Shown here in pieces: positions 22,877-30,364 of a stretch of DNA of 58,959 nt. Source of the stretch: Bacteroidales bacterium UBA3834. GTDB taxonomy: Bacteria; Bacteroidota; Bacteroidia; Bacteroidales; P3. The position numbers and the translations under genes are program-made. The DNA is taken from the NCBI GenBank assembly GCA_002392965.1, contig DGIA01000035.1:1-58959 (forward strand). The letters run 5' to 3'. The notes beneath the pieces were generated by a model that searched no databases, was not told where the DNA came from, and saw nothing but the letters and a program-made list of their open reading frames with translations. How positions within the stretch are numbered: the first letter of the stretch is position 1; every line of letters begins with the position of its first letter.

Positions 22877-23675
22877 CTTGTGCTTGCTTTTCTTTGTTGT
22901 CGAAGTTGCCGGACATAACCTTGTCGAAATTATTCGGGCGAATCAGCCAGTCGAAGTTGAACCACGTTTGGCTGTCGAGGTATTCCGAGGCGCACACTTT
23001 GTCGATGGCCTCCATGAATGCCCTTTTCCCATACATGCGTATCCTCGCCCTGACCAATTTGCGGCGGTTGTTTTCTATGTACAGAATCTTGCCGAAACGC
23101 CCTTTTGTCTTCTCGTTCCAGTATTCCGCCAACTTCCCATAATCAATTTGAAGGATTTTATCTTCCTCATCCTCCGGCGAAGGTGGAGCGTCGGGCTTCA
23201 AGCCCGACATATCTTCTTTGACGTAAGGAGAAGAAGATATAATACTTCTTTCATTCTTATACTCTTGTTTGTTGTCGTTGGTTTGTCGCTGGTTTGTCGT
23301 TGGTTTGTCGCCAGTTTGCCGCTCCGTTTGTCCTCTCGTTTGTCGCTCACCTTCCGCGACAGCCTGATAACACTCATAATTACAAACGGTTATTATGCTA
23401 AAATCGCTTGTCGTTTTGATTGTCAGCTCGTTTGTCGATTTTAAGTGTTCCAACGCTGTTCTCGTTTGTCGTACAGACAAGCCACTGACTTTGGACAGAT
23501 GCGCCACACTGGTGACAAAAGACCCCCTTTCTATGACCATGCCCCTCCATCGTCTGTCGGTGGCATTGGCCATCAAGAGGCATACGATAAACAGATTTCG
23601 GGTATACAGGTCATCCCACCATTCCCACTTGAAGATGCTTCTGTATAGTTTCACCCATCCTCCGTCATCAGGCAT
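22791..23675 (-). CDS. Replication initiator / DnaD-like protein
   Basis: A 294-residue protein. Residues ~1-105 form a winged-helix domain with the phage replisome-organiser pattern (WVKLYRSIFKWEWWDDLYTR; SVRQTRTALEHLKSTNEL). A low-complexity Gln/Thr/Asn linker follows (about 110-137), encoded by a DNA repeat array. The C-terminal domain (about 175-265, DYGKLAEYWNEKTKGRFGKI; TWFNFDWLIRPNNFDKVMSG) is the DnaD/DUF-type helicase-loader contact region. A GGAGG site six bases before the ATG supports the start. The layout (initiator, internal repeats, then loader) parallels lambda O-P. Confidence 0.8.
   Translation of the reverse strand: MPDDGGWVKLYRSIFKWEWWDDLYTRNLFIVCLLMANATDRRWRGMVIERGSFVTSVAHLSKVSGLSVRQTRTALEHLKSTNELTIKTTSDFSIITVCNYECYQAVAEGERQTRGQTERQTGDKPTTNQRQTNDNKQEYKNERSIISSSPYVKEDMSGLKPDAPPSPEDEEDKILQIDYGKLAEYWNEKTKGRFGKILYIENNRRKLVRARIRMYGKRAFMEAIDKVCASEYLDSQTWFNFDWLIRPNNFDKVMSGNFDNKEKQAQDGNTSTNNSRLGLGTVTKPANKGMQTDI
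23281..23471. repeat. GTTTGTCG iteron-like array, candidate replication origin
   Basis: Inside the initiator gene the motif GTTTGTCG (or one-base variants) begins at 23281, 23292, 23303, 23314, 23326 and 23338, i.e. every 11-12 bp, with further copies at 23406, 23430 and 23464. The 11-bp period is not a multiple of three, so the repeat is kept at the DNA level across all reading frames. An AT-rich stretch (23370-23404) lies between the two groups. Confidence 0.7.
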
Positions 23676-23701
23676 AGTCTTCCTCCTTTCTGTTATGGTT
23701 A

Positions 23702-24109
23702 TTAAGTCTTTATGGGGTCTGGTATCTCCACTCCGAGATACTCCCTCCCATAGTCGCGCAGTTTCTCGCAGTAGGTCGAGAAGGTCACGGTGTCCATCTC
23801 GCGGGTGGAGCCAGGTATCTCTATGATTTCACCCGTGTGGCGGTTCACCACCTTGTCGGAGGCCATCTGCTGTTTGAAGAACTCATGCACCTGCTCGTCC
23901 TCGCTGAACTCCCATCCTTGGGCGTTGAGAGCCTGACGGAGAAGCGGATATACGCAACCCCACAGCCAGCGGTTCTGGTCGAGGGTGCGCTGCTTCCGAA
24001 TGAGCCTCACGTCAATCTTGTACACGCCATCCTTGGCGTATGAGAGCCAGTTGATGAGCGGACGGAGGTCGAAGGTGCCGTTCTGCTTCTGCAGGAGGTA
24101 TGTTTCCAT
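23702..24109 (-). CDS. NinB-like recombination protein
   Basis: A 135-residue protein resembling lambda NinB (Orf), a single-strand-binding recombination mediator. The segment IDVRLIRKQRTLDQNRWLWGCVYPLL (in part) contains the family R-xx-xQN-xxxW signature (about 33-50), followed by GWEFSEDEQVHEFFKQQM and a C-terminal helix TFSTYCEKLRDYGREYLGVEI. Located between the recombination (RecT/YqaJ) and replication genes, consistent with that role. Confidence 0.7.
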   Translation of the reverse strand: METYLLQKQNGTFDLRPLINWLSYAKDGVYKIDVRLIRKQRTLDQNRWLWGCVYPLLRQALNAQGWEFSEDEQVHEFFKQQMASDKVVNRHTGEIIEIPGSTREMDTVTFSTYCEKLRDYGREYLGVEIPDPIKT

Positions 24110-24112
24110 AGG

Positions 24113-24433
24113 TCACGGAGTTTCTGTGTCTGCGATTGCCGGTTGCGTCTCGGTGGCCTCCTCGCAGGCCACGAGGATGTACTTGCGTCTCGGCACATAG
24201 CCGTTGCGCTGGAGTACGCGCAGCACCGTGAAAGAGGATATGCCCAGTTTGTCGGCGATAGCCTCATAGGTAGGCATGGCGATGCCTCGCTTTTTCTTCT
24301 TGGGCTTGTTGAACTCCTCCAACGTCATGCCCATCTCTTCAAGCATCGAAAAGAAGGTACTGATTATCTTCTTGTCGCGCTTTTCCTTGCCCTCCTGGGC
24401 AGAGGATTTCTCTGTATTCTTCCTTGTCTTCAT
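24113..24433 (-). CDS. Helix-turn-helix protein
   Basis: A 106-residue protein with a Lys-rich N-terminus and a clear HTH, PTYEAIADKLGISSFTVLRVLQRNGYV (about 54-80, in part). The recognition helix resembles those of LacI/Xre small regulators. The first ATG gives a 95-base out-of-frame overlap with the upstream gene; Met 30 (24346) would cut this to 8 bases. Likely a regulator or DNA-binding accessory; target unknown. Confidence 0.6.
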   Translation of the reverse strand: MKTRKNTEKSSAQEGKEKRDKKIISTFFSMLEEMGMTLEEFNKPKKKKRGIAMPTYEAIADKLGISSFTVLRVLQRNGYVPRRKYILVACEEATETQPAIADTETP

Positions 24434-24671
24434 CTTGTTCTTTGTTAGCTGGTTGGTCTTCGGTTAATGGTTTGTTGTAGTCTTCGCACACCCGCGCCTT
24501 GTCCATGAACACCTTGTATGGATAGCCGTGCTTTCTCTTGCACGTTCCCATGAAGAACTCGCCGGTGGCGATGGCGAAACTAATACCCTCGGTGTCGCGC
24601 ACGGCATTGCAGCAGCCGGAGCAGCGCACCTTGCGCGGAGGGGATGGCGGTGTATTTTTCTCTTTGCTCAT
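24339..24671 (-). CDS. Cysteine-containing hypothetical protein
   Basis: A 110-residue protein (start MSKEKNTPPSPPRK; an upstream ATG at 24719 is possible). The N-terminal third holds VRCSGCCNAVRDTEG and GTCKRKHGYPYKVFMDKARVCEDY, a four- or five-cysteine set that probably binds zinc. The rest is acidic and hydrophilic. Unknown function; part of the leftward recombination operon. Confidence 0.55.
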   Translation of the reverse strand: MSKEKNTPPSPPRKVRCSGCCNAVRDTEGISFAIATGEFFMGTCKRKHGYPYKVFMDKARVCEDYNKPLTEDQPANKEQDEDKEEYREILCPGGQGKARQEDNQYLLFDA

Positions 24672-24758
24672 CTTTCGGACTGGGAATAAGAAGGGGCGTT
24701 GCCCTTTGGTGTCGGACAACGCCCTTCTCGCTGTGCTTGCTATGAGTGTAAAGATGTG

Positions 24759-25748
24759 CTATTTGATAAGTAGAGTACGCGACCCCGCGCTGGTTCTCAT
24801 GCAGGCGGAGTACACCTCTGGGTAGTCGGCGGCGAGTTTCTTGGAGTCGAGCGAGGTGCGGCCTTTAGTGGCCTTGAACGTGGCGAGGACATGGCCGTCA
24901 ATGTCCACAAGAGCCTCTTCGTCGGAGAAGTAGACCTTGACTTTATCGACCAGTTCGTCAAGTTCTGTTTCAAGCTCGCTCTTCGCAGCCTTCATCTCTT
25001 TGATTTCGGAGATGGTATCGATGATTTCCTTGGTGGCGGTGACGGTCTTGCCCTCGGTCTGTCGGGGGTAGAGGCTCACCACGTCACGCGCGGCCACGGG
25101 TTCAGGCTCCTCGCCGCCCTTGACACACTTGTCCCAAAAATCATGGCACACAATGATGGCGGCATTGAAAATCTCTTCGTCGTACTCGATTTTCTTGTAG
25201 CCGAACTCAAAGGTTTTCTTGCAGAGCCAAGCGATATGCGCGTGGCGGCAACCGCTGATGCCCATCTGCACCTGCACTTGGAATATCCAACTCAAAGGGA
25301 GGTCGTCAGGATCAACCTTGCGGTTGGTGGTCTTGCATTCAAGGATGCCTTTGTTCTTCTCGGCGAACTTGCCGTGCTTCGGCCCTTCATCGTCAATCCA
25401 GTACGTGCGGTCTGGGCTGGCGTGCATATAGGGGATGTCAACACGGCGGAGAAGATACTCGGCACTCGATGCCTCGATTATCTTGTAGCCGCTTTTGAGC
25501 GCGAACTTCTTCGCGACGTAATCCTCTAACAGATGGCCGTCCTGCATGGCCTCGGTCTCTTCGTAGTTGAAGATGCCGTTAAGCTCGTCACGCATCGTGT
25601 GAGCCAACTCCAGCGGAGTGCGGAAGTGGGTCTCGCCGAAAAGTACGCCGATGGATGAAGCACCAATGGAGTTGGCGCGCTCGGCGCGCCACTCCTCGTT
25701 GGTGTCACAGTCGTACCGCGTAATGCCGTTTACTGTGCGTACTTTCAT
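24759..25748 (-). CDS. YqaJ-type recombination exonuclease
   Basis: A 329-residue lambda-exonuclease-like enzyme that would resect dsDNA 5' ends. Motifs: SIGASSIGVLFG (about 27-38), DGHLLEDYVAKKFA (Glu of the first motif, about 72), HASPDRTYWID (Asp, about 113) and KGILECKTTN (E-x-K, about 136). The C-terminal ~100 residues form a coiled coil (KEMKAAKSELETELDELVDKV). The ATG overlaps the recT stop as TGATG. Acts together with RecT in single-strand annealing. Confidence 0.85.
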   Translation of the reverse strand: MKVRTVNGITRYDCDTNEEWRAERANSIGASSIGVLFGETHFRTPLELAHTMRDELNGIFNYEETEAMQDGHLLEDYVAKKFALKSGYKIIEASSAEYLLRRVDIPYMHASPDRTYWIDDEGPKHGKFAEKNKGILECKTTNRKVDPDDLPLSWIFQVQVQMGISGCRHAHIAWLCKKTFEFGYKKIEYDEEIFNAAIIVCHDFWDKCVKGGEEPEPVAARDVVSLYPRQTEGKTVTATKEIIDTISEIKEMKAAKSELETELDELVDKVKVYFSDEEALVDIDGHVLATFKATKGRTSLDSKKLAADYPEVYSACMRTSAGSRTLLIK

Positions 25749-26722
25749 CACTCACCCCCTTCCTGGCCCTTCACGAAAGCCTCAATCTCTTCATCGGACA
25801 TCTTGTCGAAGTCCACCGTCTGCTTGCCTGCAGGGGCTTGGGGAGTCTCGGCGGCTGGCTGTTGTGCGGCCTGCTGCTGTCCGGCGGCTTCGGCCTCTTT
25901 CTTGGCGGCGGCTTTCGCCATAATCTCACGCGCACGTTGCGCCGCGCTCTTGCGCTCTGGGGCAGGGGCGGCACCGGCAGGAGCCGACGTGGTGGAGCTG
26001 ACCTCGGTATAAGGCACGTCAATCACCTCGTTGGCATCGGCATCGCCGAGGTCGATACCTGTCAAGAACTCAAAGAAAGCCTTCTTGCACTTTCTTTCGG
26101 CCTTGCCTCTGAGCTGGTCGGTGGTGGAGGTCTCGCCGTTGGACTTGACCATAGCCACATAGCGGAACCAACCCTTCATATCCTCGCGGCTGGTCTTGTA
26201 ACCGACACGACAGGGGATGGCCACATAGGTCGGGTCGGCACTCACGGCCTTGGTCTCTGGGTCGAACTCAAAGGTGTAGACGAGTTGCATCGGGGAGGCT
26301 TTGAGTTTGGCCAGCAGCGCGGTGTAACCCTCTTTGGTCGGGTACATCGTACTGGAGATGATGTTGAACTGGTTGCCCGTGGGGAGCAGTCCGTTGGCGG
26401 CTGCGTCGATGATGCAGGTGCGCACGACATCGCGGGTGTAGGGCTTGGGAGCCACGCCGGTGCGCTTGTCGGGACGGGACGGGTCGCGGTCGGTGCGGAA
26501 ACCGATTTTCTTGTTCATCAACGGCATGAAGACGGCATCCATAATCTCGTCGGTCAGGATGGCTTCGAGCTTCTGCACGATGATTGCGGCATCGAATGCG
26601 CCGCACACGTTGTTCACGATGTCAAGACGCTGTGCGTCCTTCATGGCCACGGAGAAGTTCTCGCGGGCGTTGTCGAGGACTGCGAGTCCTCTTTCCTGGG
26701 TGTTTTTTGCGTTTTCGCTCAT
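25748..26722 (-). CDS. recT: RecT-family single-strand annealing protein
   Basis: A 324-residue protein. The central RecT core is visible as DAAANGLLPTGNQFNIIS (about 107-124), MYPTKEGYTALLAKL and later TSTTDQLRGKAERKCKKAFFEFLTG (in part). The C-terminal ~95 residues are a disordered Ala/Pro/Gln-rich linker ending in an acidic tip (DEEIEAFVKGQEGGE), comparable to SSB-type tails. Pairs with the YqaJ exonuclease downstream, overlapping by one or four bases depending on its start. Confidence 0.8.
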   Translation of the reverse strand: MSENAKNTQERGLAVLDNARENFSVAMKDAQRLDIVNNVCGAFDAAIIVQKLEAILTDEIMDAVFMPLMNKKIGFRTDRDPSRPDKRTGVAPKPYTRDVVRTCIIDAAANGLLPTGNQFNIISSTMYPTKEGYTALLAKLKASPMQLVYTFEFDPETKAVSADPTYVAIPCRVGYKTSREDMKGWFRYVAMVKSNGETSTTDQLRGKAERKCKKAFFEFLTGIDLGDADANEVIDVPYTEVSSTTSAPAGAAPAPERKSAAQRAREIMAKAAAKKEAEAAGQQQAAQQPAAETPQAPAGKQTVDFDKMSDEEIEAFVKGQEGGE

Positions 26723-26750
26723 AATAATAAAGTATTAAGTTGTTAAACCT

Positions 26751-26933
26751 TTAATTCGATGATGTCGCCGGATTGGGTGGGAGTACCAGAATAATGTGGC
26801 TGCGACTGAGTCGGACAAAGAGGTCTGGAGTGTCCTTCATACGCCGCCAGAGGGTGGCACGGCTGCAATGGAGATACTCGCAGATTTCTTTGAATGTGCC
26901 GTGGGCTGCAACTTGATATTGGGGTTCAGTCAT
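26751..26933 (-). CDS. Small HTH / excisionase-like protein
   Basis: A 60-residue DNA-binding protein; GTFKEICEYLHCSRATLWRRM (about 12-32, in part) is a MerR/Xis-like helix-turn-helix followed by a wing (LFVRLSRSHIILVLP). A GGAGG site is six bases upstream of the ATG. Its early position close to the repressor suggests a regulatory or excision role. Confidence 0.6.
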   Translation of the reverse strand: MTEPQYQVAAHGTFKEICEYLHCSRATLWRRMKDTPDLFVRLSRSHIILVLPPNPATSSN

Positions 26934-27174
26934 GTTTCACCTCCCTTCTCATTCTGCGGCAAATATTGCCAATCTGCCCCACGGAGAGTCCGTATATCAT
27001 GGCGAGTCGCTCATAGATATACCCGACATCGGAGCCTTTCTCTTTTTCTTCCATAAAACGCTTGTAGATTTCTACGTTTCGTTTGTCGTTTTCGCGCTGC
27101 TGCGGCGTGAGGATGCCGCACTTGCGGCGGAACGTGGACGCGGGAGCCACGCCGCCTTGTTTCTCTGTGCTCAT
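26926..27174 (-). CDS. Small HTH protein
   Basis: An 82-residue protein starting MSTEKQGGVAPASTF, with a charged helix (NDKRNVEIYKRFMEEKEKGS) and an HTH, YIYERLAMIYGLSVGQIGNICRRM (about 52-75, in part), similar to sigma-factor region 4 or Mor-type regulators. It overlaps the next gene by 8 bases. A longer frame to 27291 has no support. Confidence 0.6.
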   Translation of the reverse strand: MSTEKQGGVAPASTFRRKCGILTPQQRENDKRNVEIYKRFMEEKEKGSDVGYIYERLAMIYGLSVGQIGNICRRMRREVKHD

Positions 27175-27477
27175 AATTGAAACGGTTTTGGTTACACTTG
27201 AATTGAATTGTTCTTGGAGAGGTGCAGGGGAGTTATCCCCGACACCCCTTTGTTGTCTATGGGTTACGGACTGTGGTGGACGGCATGACAACTTTACACC
27301 GCCCAGTCCGCCTACTCGCCCCTACCTCTGTTTTTCGGGGCTTTCGTGTTTGTTGTCTTTGCTCTTATTTGAATATTTACCCAATATGTCAAAGTTCTCT
27401 TGTTGCCGCCTTTCGCGGCTCTGGTCATCCGCCGTGGCTCTCGCCGCCGACGGATGCGCGGCACATGGAAGCCGTGG
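27175..27477. other. 303-base stretch without a clear gene
   Basis: On the leftward strand one 38-codon basic frame (27428-27312) is possible but has no ribosome-binding site or recognisable features. GC-rich short inverted repeats occur around 27300-27340. Probably an untranslated or leader segment between early genes. Confidence 0.4.
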
Positions 27478-27645
27478 TCATTCAGTCCGCCAGTCCTCTT
27501 CGGCCACTTCAATGCCGAAGTGGTTGCAGTAGTCAACCAAACTGCTGGTCTTCTCAAATCGAACCCCTTGCATACCGCCATCGGGGAGGTTGATTTCAAG
27601 CCGGCACTCGCCGGTCTTGTCACTGAAAAATGCTTTTGCGCTCAT
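27478..27645 (-). CDS. 55-residue small phage protein
   Basis: A short frame beginning MSAKAFFSDKTGECRLEINL, then PDGGMQGVRFEKTSS and an acidic end VAEEDWRTE. The strand-turn-strand start and helical middle (LVDYCNHFGIEV) look like a small folded domain. It is the first gene leftward of the early promoter near 27933-27964, hence probably an early gene. Unknown function. Confidence 0.55.
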   Translation of the reverse strand: MSAKAFFSDKTGECRLEINLPDGGMQGVRFEKTSSLVDYCNHFGIEVAEEDWRTE

Positions 27646-27851
27646 AGCGCTGATTATATTATTGTTATTCGTTTTGTCTTATTTATTTACCCAGAAAATA
27701 GCTAATTCAGGTGATTCTATGCCAAATTTTACCCATCAATAATATTGTTTTATACATTCATTATATAGTTTTGCCAAAAAATTTTCAACCGTTTAATTTG
27801 TTGATTTATAAGTGTTATTACATATAATCTAATTACCTACTATAACTTTTT

Positions 27852-27884
27852 TTTGCTCATTTGAATTTTTATACTTACTTTTGC
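27852..27884 (+). promoter_or_regulatory. Repressor (rightward) promoter
   Basis: TTTG (27852-27855), 20 bases, TACTTTTGC (27876-27884). The -7 box overlaps CTTACTTTT (27874-27882), a relative of the operator-like repeats at 27948 and 27972, so autoregulation is likely. The leader to the ATG at 28057 would be about 165 bases. Confidence 0.65.
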
Positions 27885-27932
27885 AACTGATTTCAGTCAC
27901 GAAAAATGTGCTTTCAAGTATCATTTTCGGAT

Positions 27933-27980
27933 GCAAAAATAAGAAATAAAAGTAAACCGACAAAATAATAATTTACTTTT
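27933..27980 (-). promoter_or_regulatory. Early leftward promoter with operator-like inverted repeat
   Basis: Minus-strand TTTG (27964-27961), 19 bases, TATTTTTGC (27941-27933). AAAAGTAAA (27948-27956), between the two boxes, and TTTACTTTT (27972-27980), just upstream, form a perfect 9-bp inverted repeat centred on the -33 box; a natural site for repression by the divergent S24 repressor. Confidence 0.65.
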
Positions 27981-28056
27981 TTAGAAAATTATTTTTCAAT
28001 AGACTGAAACATAGAGCAATAAAAATATGAATAAATAAGACAGAAAGGTAAATTTT

Positions 28057-28740
28057 ATGGACGAATTTGACACAATTGGTAAACGCATCACAAAAATTAG
28101 GCAAGTCTACTGCGATGGAAAAAACACTCCTTTTGCCGAGCGGATTGGCAAGGACACCTCTTATTCGAGCCAGATATGCAACGGCACGAAGACTCCAGGC
28201 AGAAGTGTGCTTGAGGAGATCCTGGCCGCATTTCCAGAGGTGAGCCGTCCGTGGCTGTACTTCGGAGAGGGCAAGATGCTGCTGGCCGATGCGGAGAAGA
28301 GTTTGCTTGCGAAGGAGGATGCTCCCTCTTATGAAAAGACCCTGCCGCTCATTCCCTACGATGCCTTCGCCGGTCTGCCCGCCGTTGACAACATCGGAGT
28401 GGCCTTCAAGGACTGCGAACAGTATTACATCCCCGACTTCATCAGCCGTGGAGCGGACTTCCTTATCCGCGTGTCCGGCGACTCGATGGTGCCGCAGTAC
28501 CTCAACGGAGACCTTCTCGCCTGCACGATGATTAAGGATGTGCTGTTCTTCCAATGGGGCAAGATTTACGTCATCGACACCTCGCAGGGTGTGCTGGTGA
28601 AGCGCGTGATGCGGAAAGAGGGCGACAGCGAGCATGTGATACTCGTGTCGGAGAACAAGGAGAAATACGACCCGTTTGAGTTCCCGACATCGGACATCAG
28701 AAGCCTTGCCATCGTCGTGGGACTCATCCGAGCGGAATAG
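28057..28740 (+). CDS. S24-family phage repressor (CI/LexA-like)
   Basis: A 227-residue repressor. The N-terminal ~70 residues are an HTH domain (IGKRITKIRQVY; FAERIGKDTSYSSQICNG). The self-cleavage site is likely the Ala-Gly in YDAFAGLP (about 107-108). The S24 catalytic serine is in SGDSMVPQYLNGDLL (about 148) and the lysine in GVLVKRVMRK (about 187). All are intact, so induction by RecA-stimulated autoproteolysis is expected. It is divergent from the early genes and just upstream of the integrase, the usual lysogeny module. Confidence 0.9.
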   Translation: MDEFDTIGKRITKIRQVYCDGKNTPFAERIGKDTSYSSQICNGTKTPGRSVLEEILAAFPEVSRPWLYFGEGKMLLADAEKSLLAKEDAPSYEKTLPLIPYDAFAGLPAVDNIGVAFKDCEQYYIPDFISRGADFLIRVSGDSMVPQYLNGDLLACTMIKDVLFFQWGKIYVIDTSQGVLVKRVMRKEGDSEHVILVSENKEKYDPFEFPTSDIRSLAIVVGLIRAE

Positions 28741-28822
28741 TCGCTTAATACATATTATATATAAGGATATAAGGAATATAGACCGGCCACAGAATGTGGC
28801 AGGAAGGAGGTGCTACGCCATT

Positions 28823-30097
28823 ATGATACGATTAAGATACAGTATAAAATTTGTTTTACACCGCCGAGAGCGGGCGGACGGAACATTCACCGTCCGTATG
28901 AACATCTCCTGGGCAAAGAAAAGGGTCCAGCGGAATATTCCTGCCTATGTGTTCCCCGACCAATGGGACGAGAACACCATGACAGCCCGCGCGACCCGTC
29001 AGCACAAAGACGTGTCAGGCATCAACAGCGTCATTGCGGAATACAAAGGCCGTGTGACAAAGTATTTTGAGACTTCGATAATCAACGACCATGTTCCAAC
29101 TGAGGATGAAATCAACGAACTATTCAATACGGAGGATGCGGAAGAGGTGAACCAGAAGCACCTGATTGATGACACAATCGAAGAGTTTATCGCAAAAGAG
29201 TCTGTGGAACGCGGATGGGCTTCCGTCACAAAGAACAAGTTCAAAAACTTGAAGCACGACCTGCTGTGCGCCGACCTAACATATATAGAGGAATTGAACG
29301 AGGAAGGGCTTGAAAAGTACACCCAATACTTGTTCTCGCGCGACTTGGAAAATGCCGTCCTGATGAAAAAGGCATCCATTCTCCGCTGGTTCCTCGGATG
29401 GTGCAGAAAGAAAGGTTATATTGAAAACGATGACTACAAACTCCACCAACCACACCTGAAATGTCCCCAGAAGACTGTGGTCTATCTGACGTGGGAAGAG
29501 TTGATGCAGCTGTACAAGCATAACTATGGATACAAGTACCAACTATCCATAGTGAGGGATGTGTTCTGTTTCTGCGCATTCACCGGCCTCCGCTACTCCG
29601 ATGCCGCGCGACTCAGATGGTCGGACGTGTATAATGACCACATAACCATCATCACCCAGAAAACCTCCGACAAACTCGACATAGACCTCAACCCATTTTC
29701 AAAAAGCATCATCAAGAAATATTCCTTGAAGGCGGACCGTAAACCGGCGGATAAGGTGCTGGGCGCTCCTACAATTCAAAGAAGCAATGTAATGCTCAAA
29801 GAATGCGCTCTGCTTGCCGGAATCAAGACTTCTATCACCCTTGTTTCGTACAGAGGGTCGAAGAGAGTAGAGGAGTCTGTACCCAAATGGAAGGCCGTCA
29901 CCACACACTGCGCTCGCCGCACTTTTGTCGTGAACTCTCTCCGACTCGGAATACCGGCGGAAGTGATTATGAAATGGACTGGTCACAGCGACTTCACGGC
30001 CATGAAACCCTACGTCGCAATCGTGGATGAATTGAAGAAGGAGAACATGGCCAAATACGCGACTCTGTACGAAAATGAAAAAAAAACTTCCGATTGA
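28823..30097 (+). CDS. Bacteroidetes-type phage integrase (tyrosine recombinase)
   Basis: A 424-residue integrase. N-terminal arm-binding domain (residues ~1-90, WAKKRVQRNIPAYVFPDQWD), SAM-like core-binding domain (~100-215), and catalytic domain with the arginine in FTGLRYSDAARL (about 257), a lysine in ITQKTSDKLD, HCARRTFVVNS (His and Arg, about 362-366), WTGHSDF (about 384-388) and the tyrosine in MKPYVAI (about 396). The start MIRLRYSIKFVL follows GGAGG (28806-28810); a longer frame overlapping the repressor is rejected. Expected to drive integration and, with a small excisionase, excision. Confidence 0.9.
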   Translation: MIRLRYSIKFVLHRRERADGTFTVRMNISWAKKRVQRNIPAYVFPDQWDENTMTARATRQHKDVSGINSVIAEYKGRVTKYFETSIINDHVPTEDEINELFNTEDAEEVNQKHLIDDTIEEFIAKESVERGWASVTKNKFKNLKHDLLCADLTYIEELNEEGLEKYTQYLFSRDLENAVLMKKASILRWFLGWCRKKGYIENDDYKLHQPHLKCPQKTVVYLTWEELMQLYKHNYGYKYQLSIVRDVFCFCAFTGLRYSDAARLRWSDVYNDHITIITQKTSDKLDIDLNPFSKSIIKKYSLKADRKPADKVLGAPTIQRSNVMLKECALLAGIKTSITLVSYRGSKRVEESVPKWKAVTTHCARRTFVVNSLRLGIPAEVIMKWTGHSDFTAMKPYVAIVDELKKENMAKYATLYENEKKTSD

Positions 30098-30108
30098 AAA
30101 AAAAGTCG

Positions 30109-30348
30109 TATTTTTGCAACTTGATTGGAGTAAGCAGCAGTCGGGTACATGTACCCACTTTGTACCCACTTTTGACAAATGAACAGCAACCGAGAGAGAA
30201 CGAAGCGACGGAAAAAAACCGATTAAGATGATAAAAATCAAAGAAATAAAGTTAAATTGATACCAAGGGCTTCCCCTGGAGTAATACGGCTCCAGTACCT
30301 TCAGGGGGAGCAAGAACGAGCGCTGAGATTCAGCGCTCGATTTTTTTT
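30109..30348 (+). ncRNA. Promoter, structured segment and terminator after integrase: candidate small RNA or att region
   Basis: A -7-like TATTTTTGC occurs about 30110-30120 just past the integrase stop. The 230 bases that follow hold no gene: GGGTACATGTACCC palindrome and a GTACCCACTTT direct repeat (about 30142-30172), then nested hairpins (CTTCCCCTG pairing with CAGGGGGAG, with CTGGAG/CTCCAG inside, about 30270-30310) and a strong terminator, CGAGCGCTGA/TCAGCGCTCG (30317-30339) followed by eight T. The unit could be a small RNA, the 3' part of a host RNA gene used for integration, or both. I could not match it to tmRNA, 6S or SRP RNA. Confidence 0.45.
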
Positions 30349-30364
30349 ACCTTTATCAGCCGCC

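Larger units (their letters stand above)
4780..30250. mobile_element. Incomplete prophage or phage-derived island
   Basis: A continuous block of phage-type genes: integrase and S24 repressor at the right end, leftward early genes (RecT, YqaJ, replication initiator, DnaC-like loader), terminase small and large subunits, and a portal protein, with toxin-antitoxin and metabolic cargo. Capsid, scaffold/protease, tail and lysis genes are missing. The right boundary is set by the integrase end and the first host gene at 30365; the left boundary is set by the operon terminator near 4750. No convincing attL/attR direct repeat was found, so both edges are approximate. The element may originally have continued further left if the 1-4720 module was inserted into it. 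Confidence 0.7.

Noticed and set aside
23281..23350. CRISPR array
   Set aside because: Units are 11-12 bp with no spacers, and lie inside a coding gene; no cas genes in the window.
27312..27623. A 103-codon minus-strand frame
   Set aside because: Overlaps the better supported 55-codon gene in another frame and has a shadow-like Arg/Thr-rich composition.
30262..30348. 3' end of tmRNA or a tRNA as attachment site
   Set aside because: No T-arm (GTTCGA-type) sequence or CCA-end acceptor stem could be drawn.
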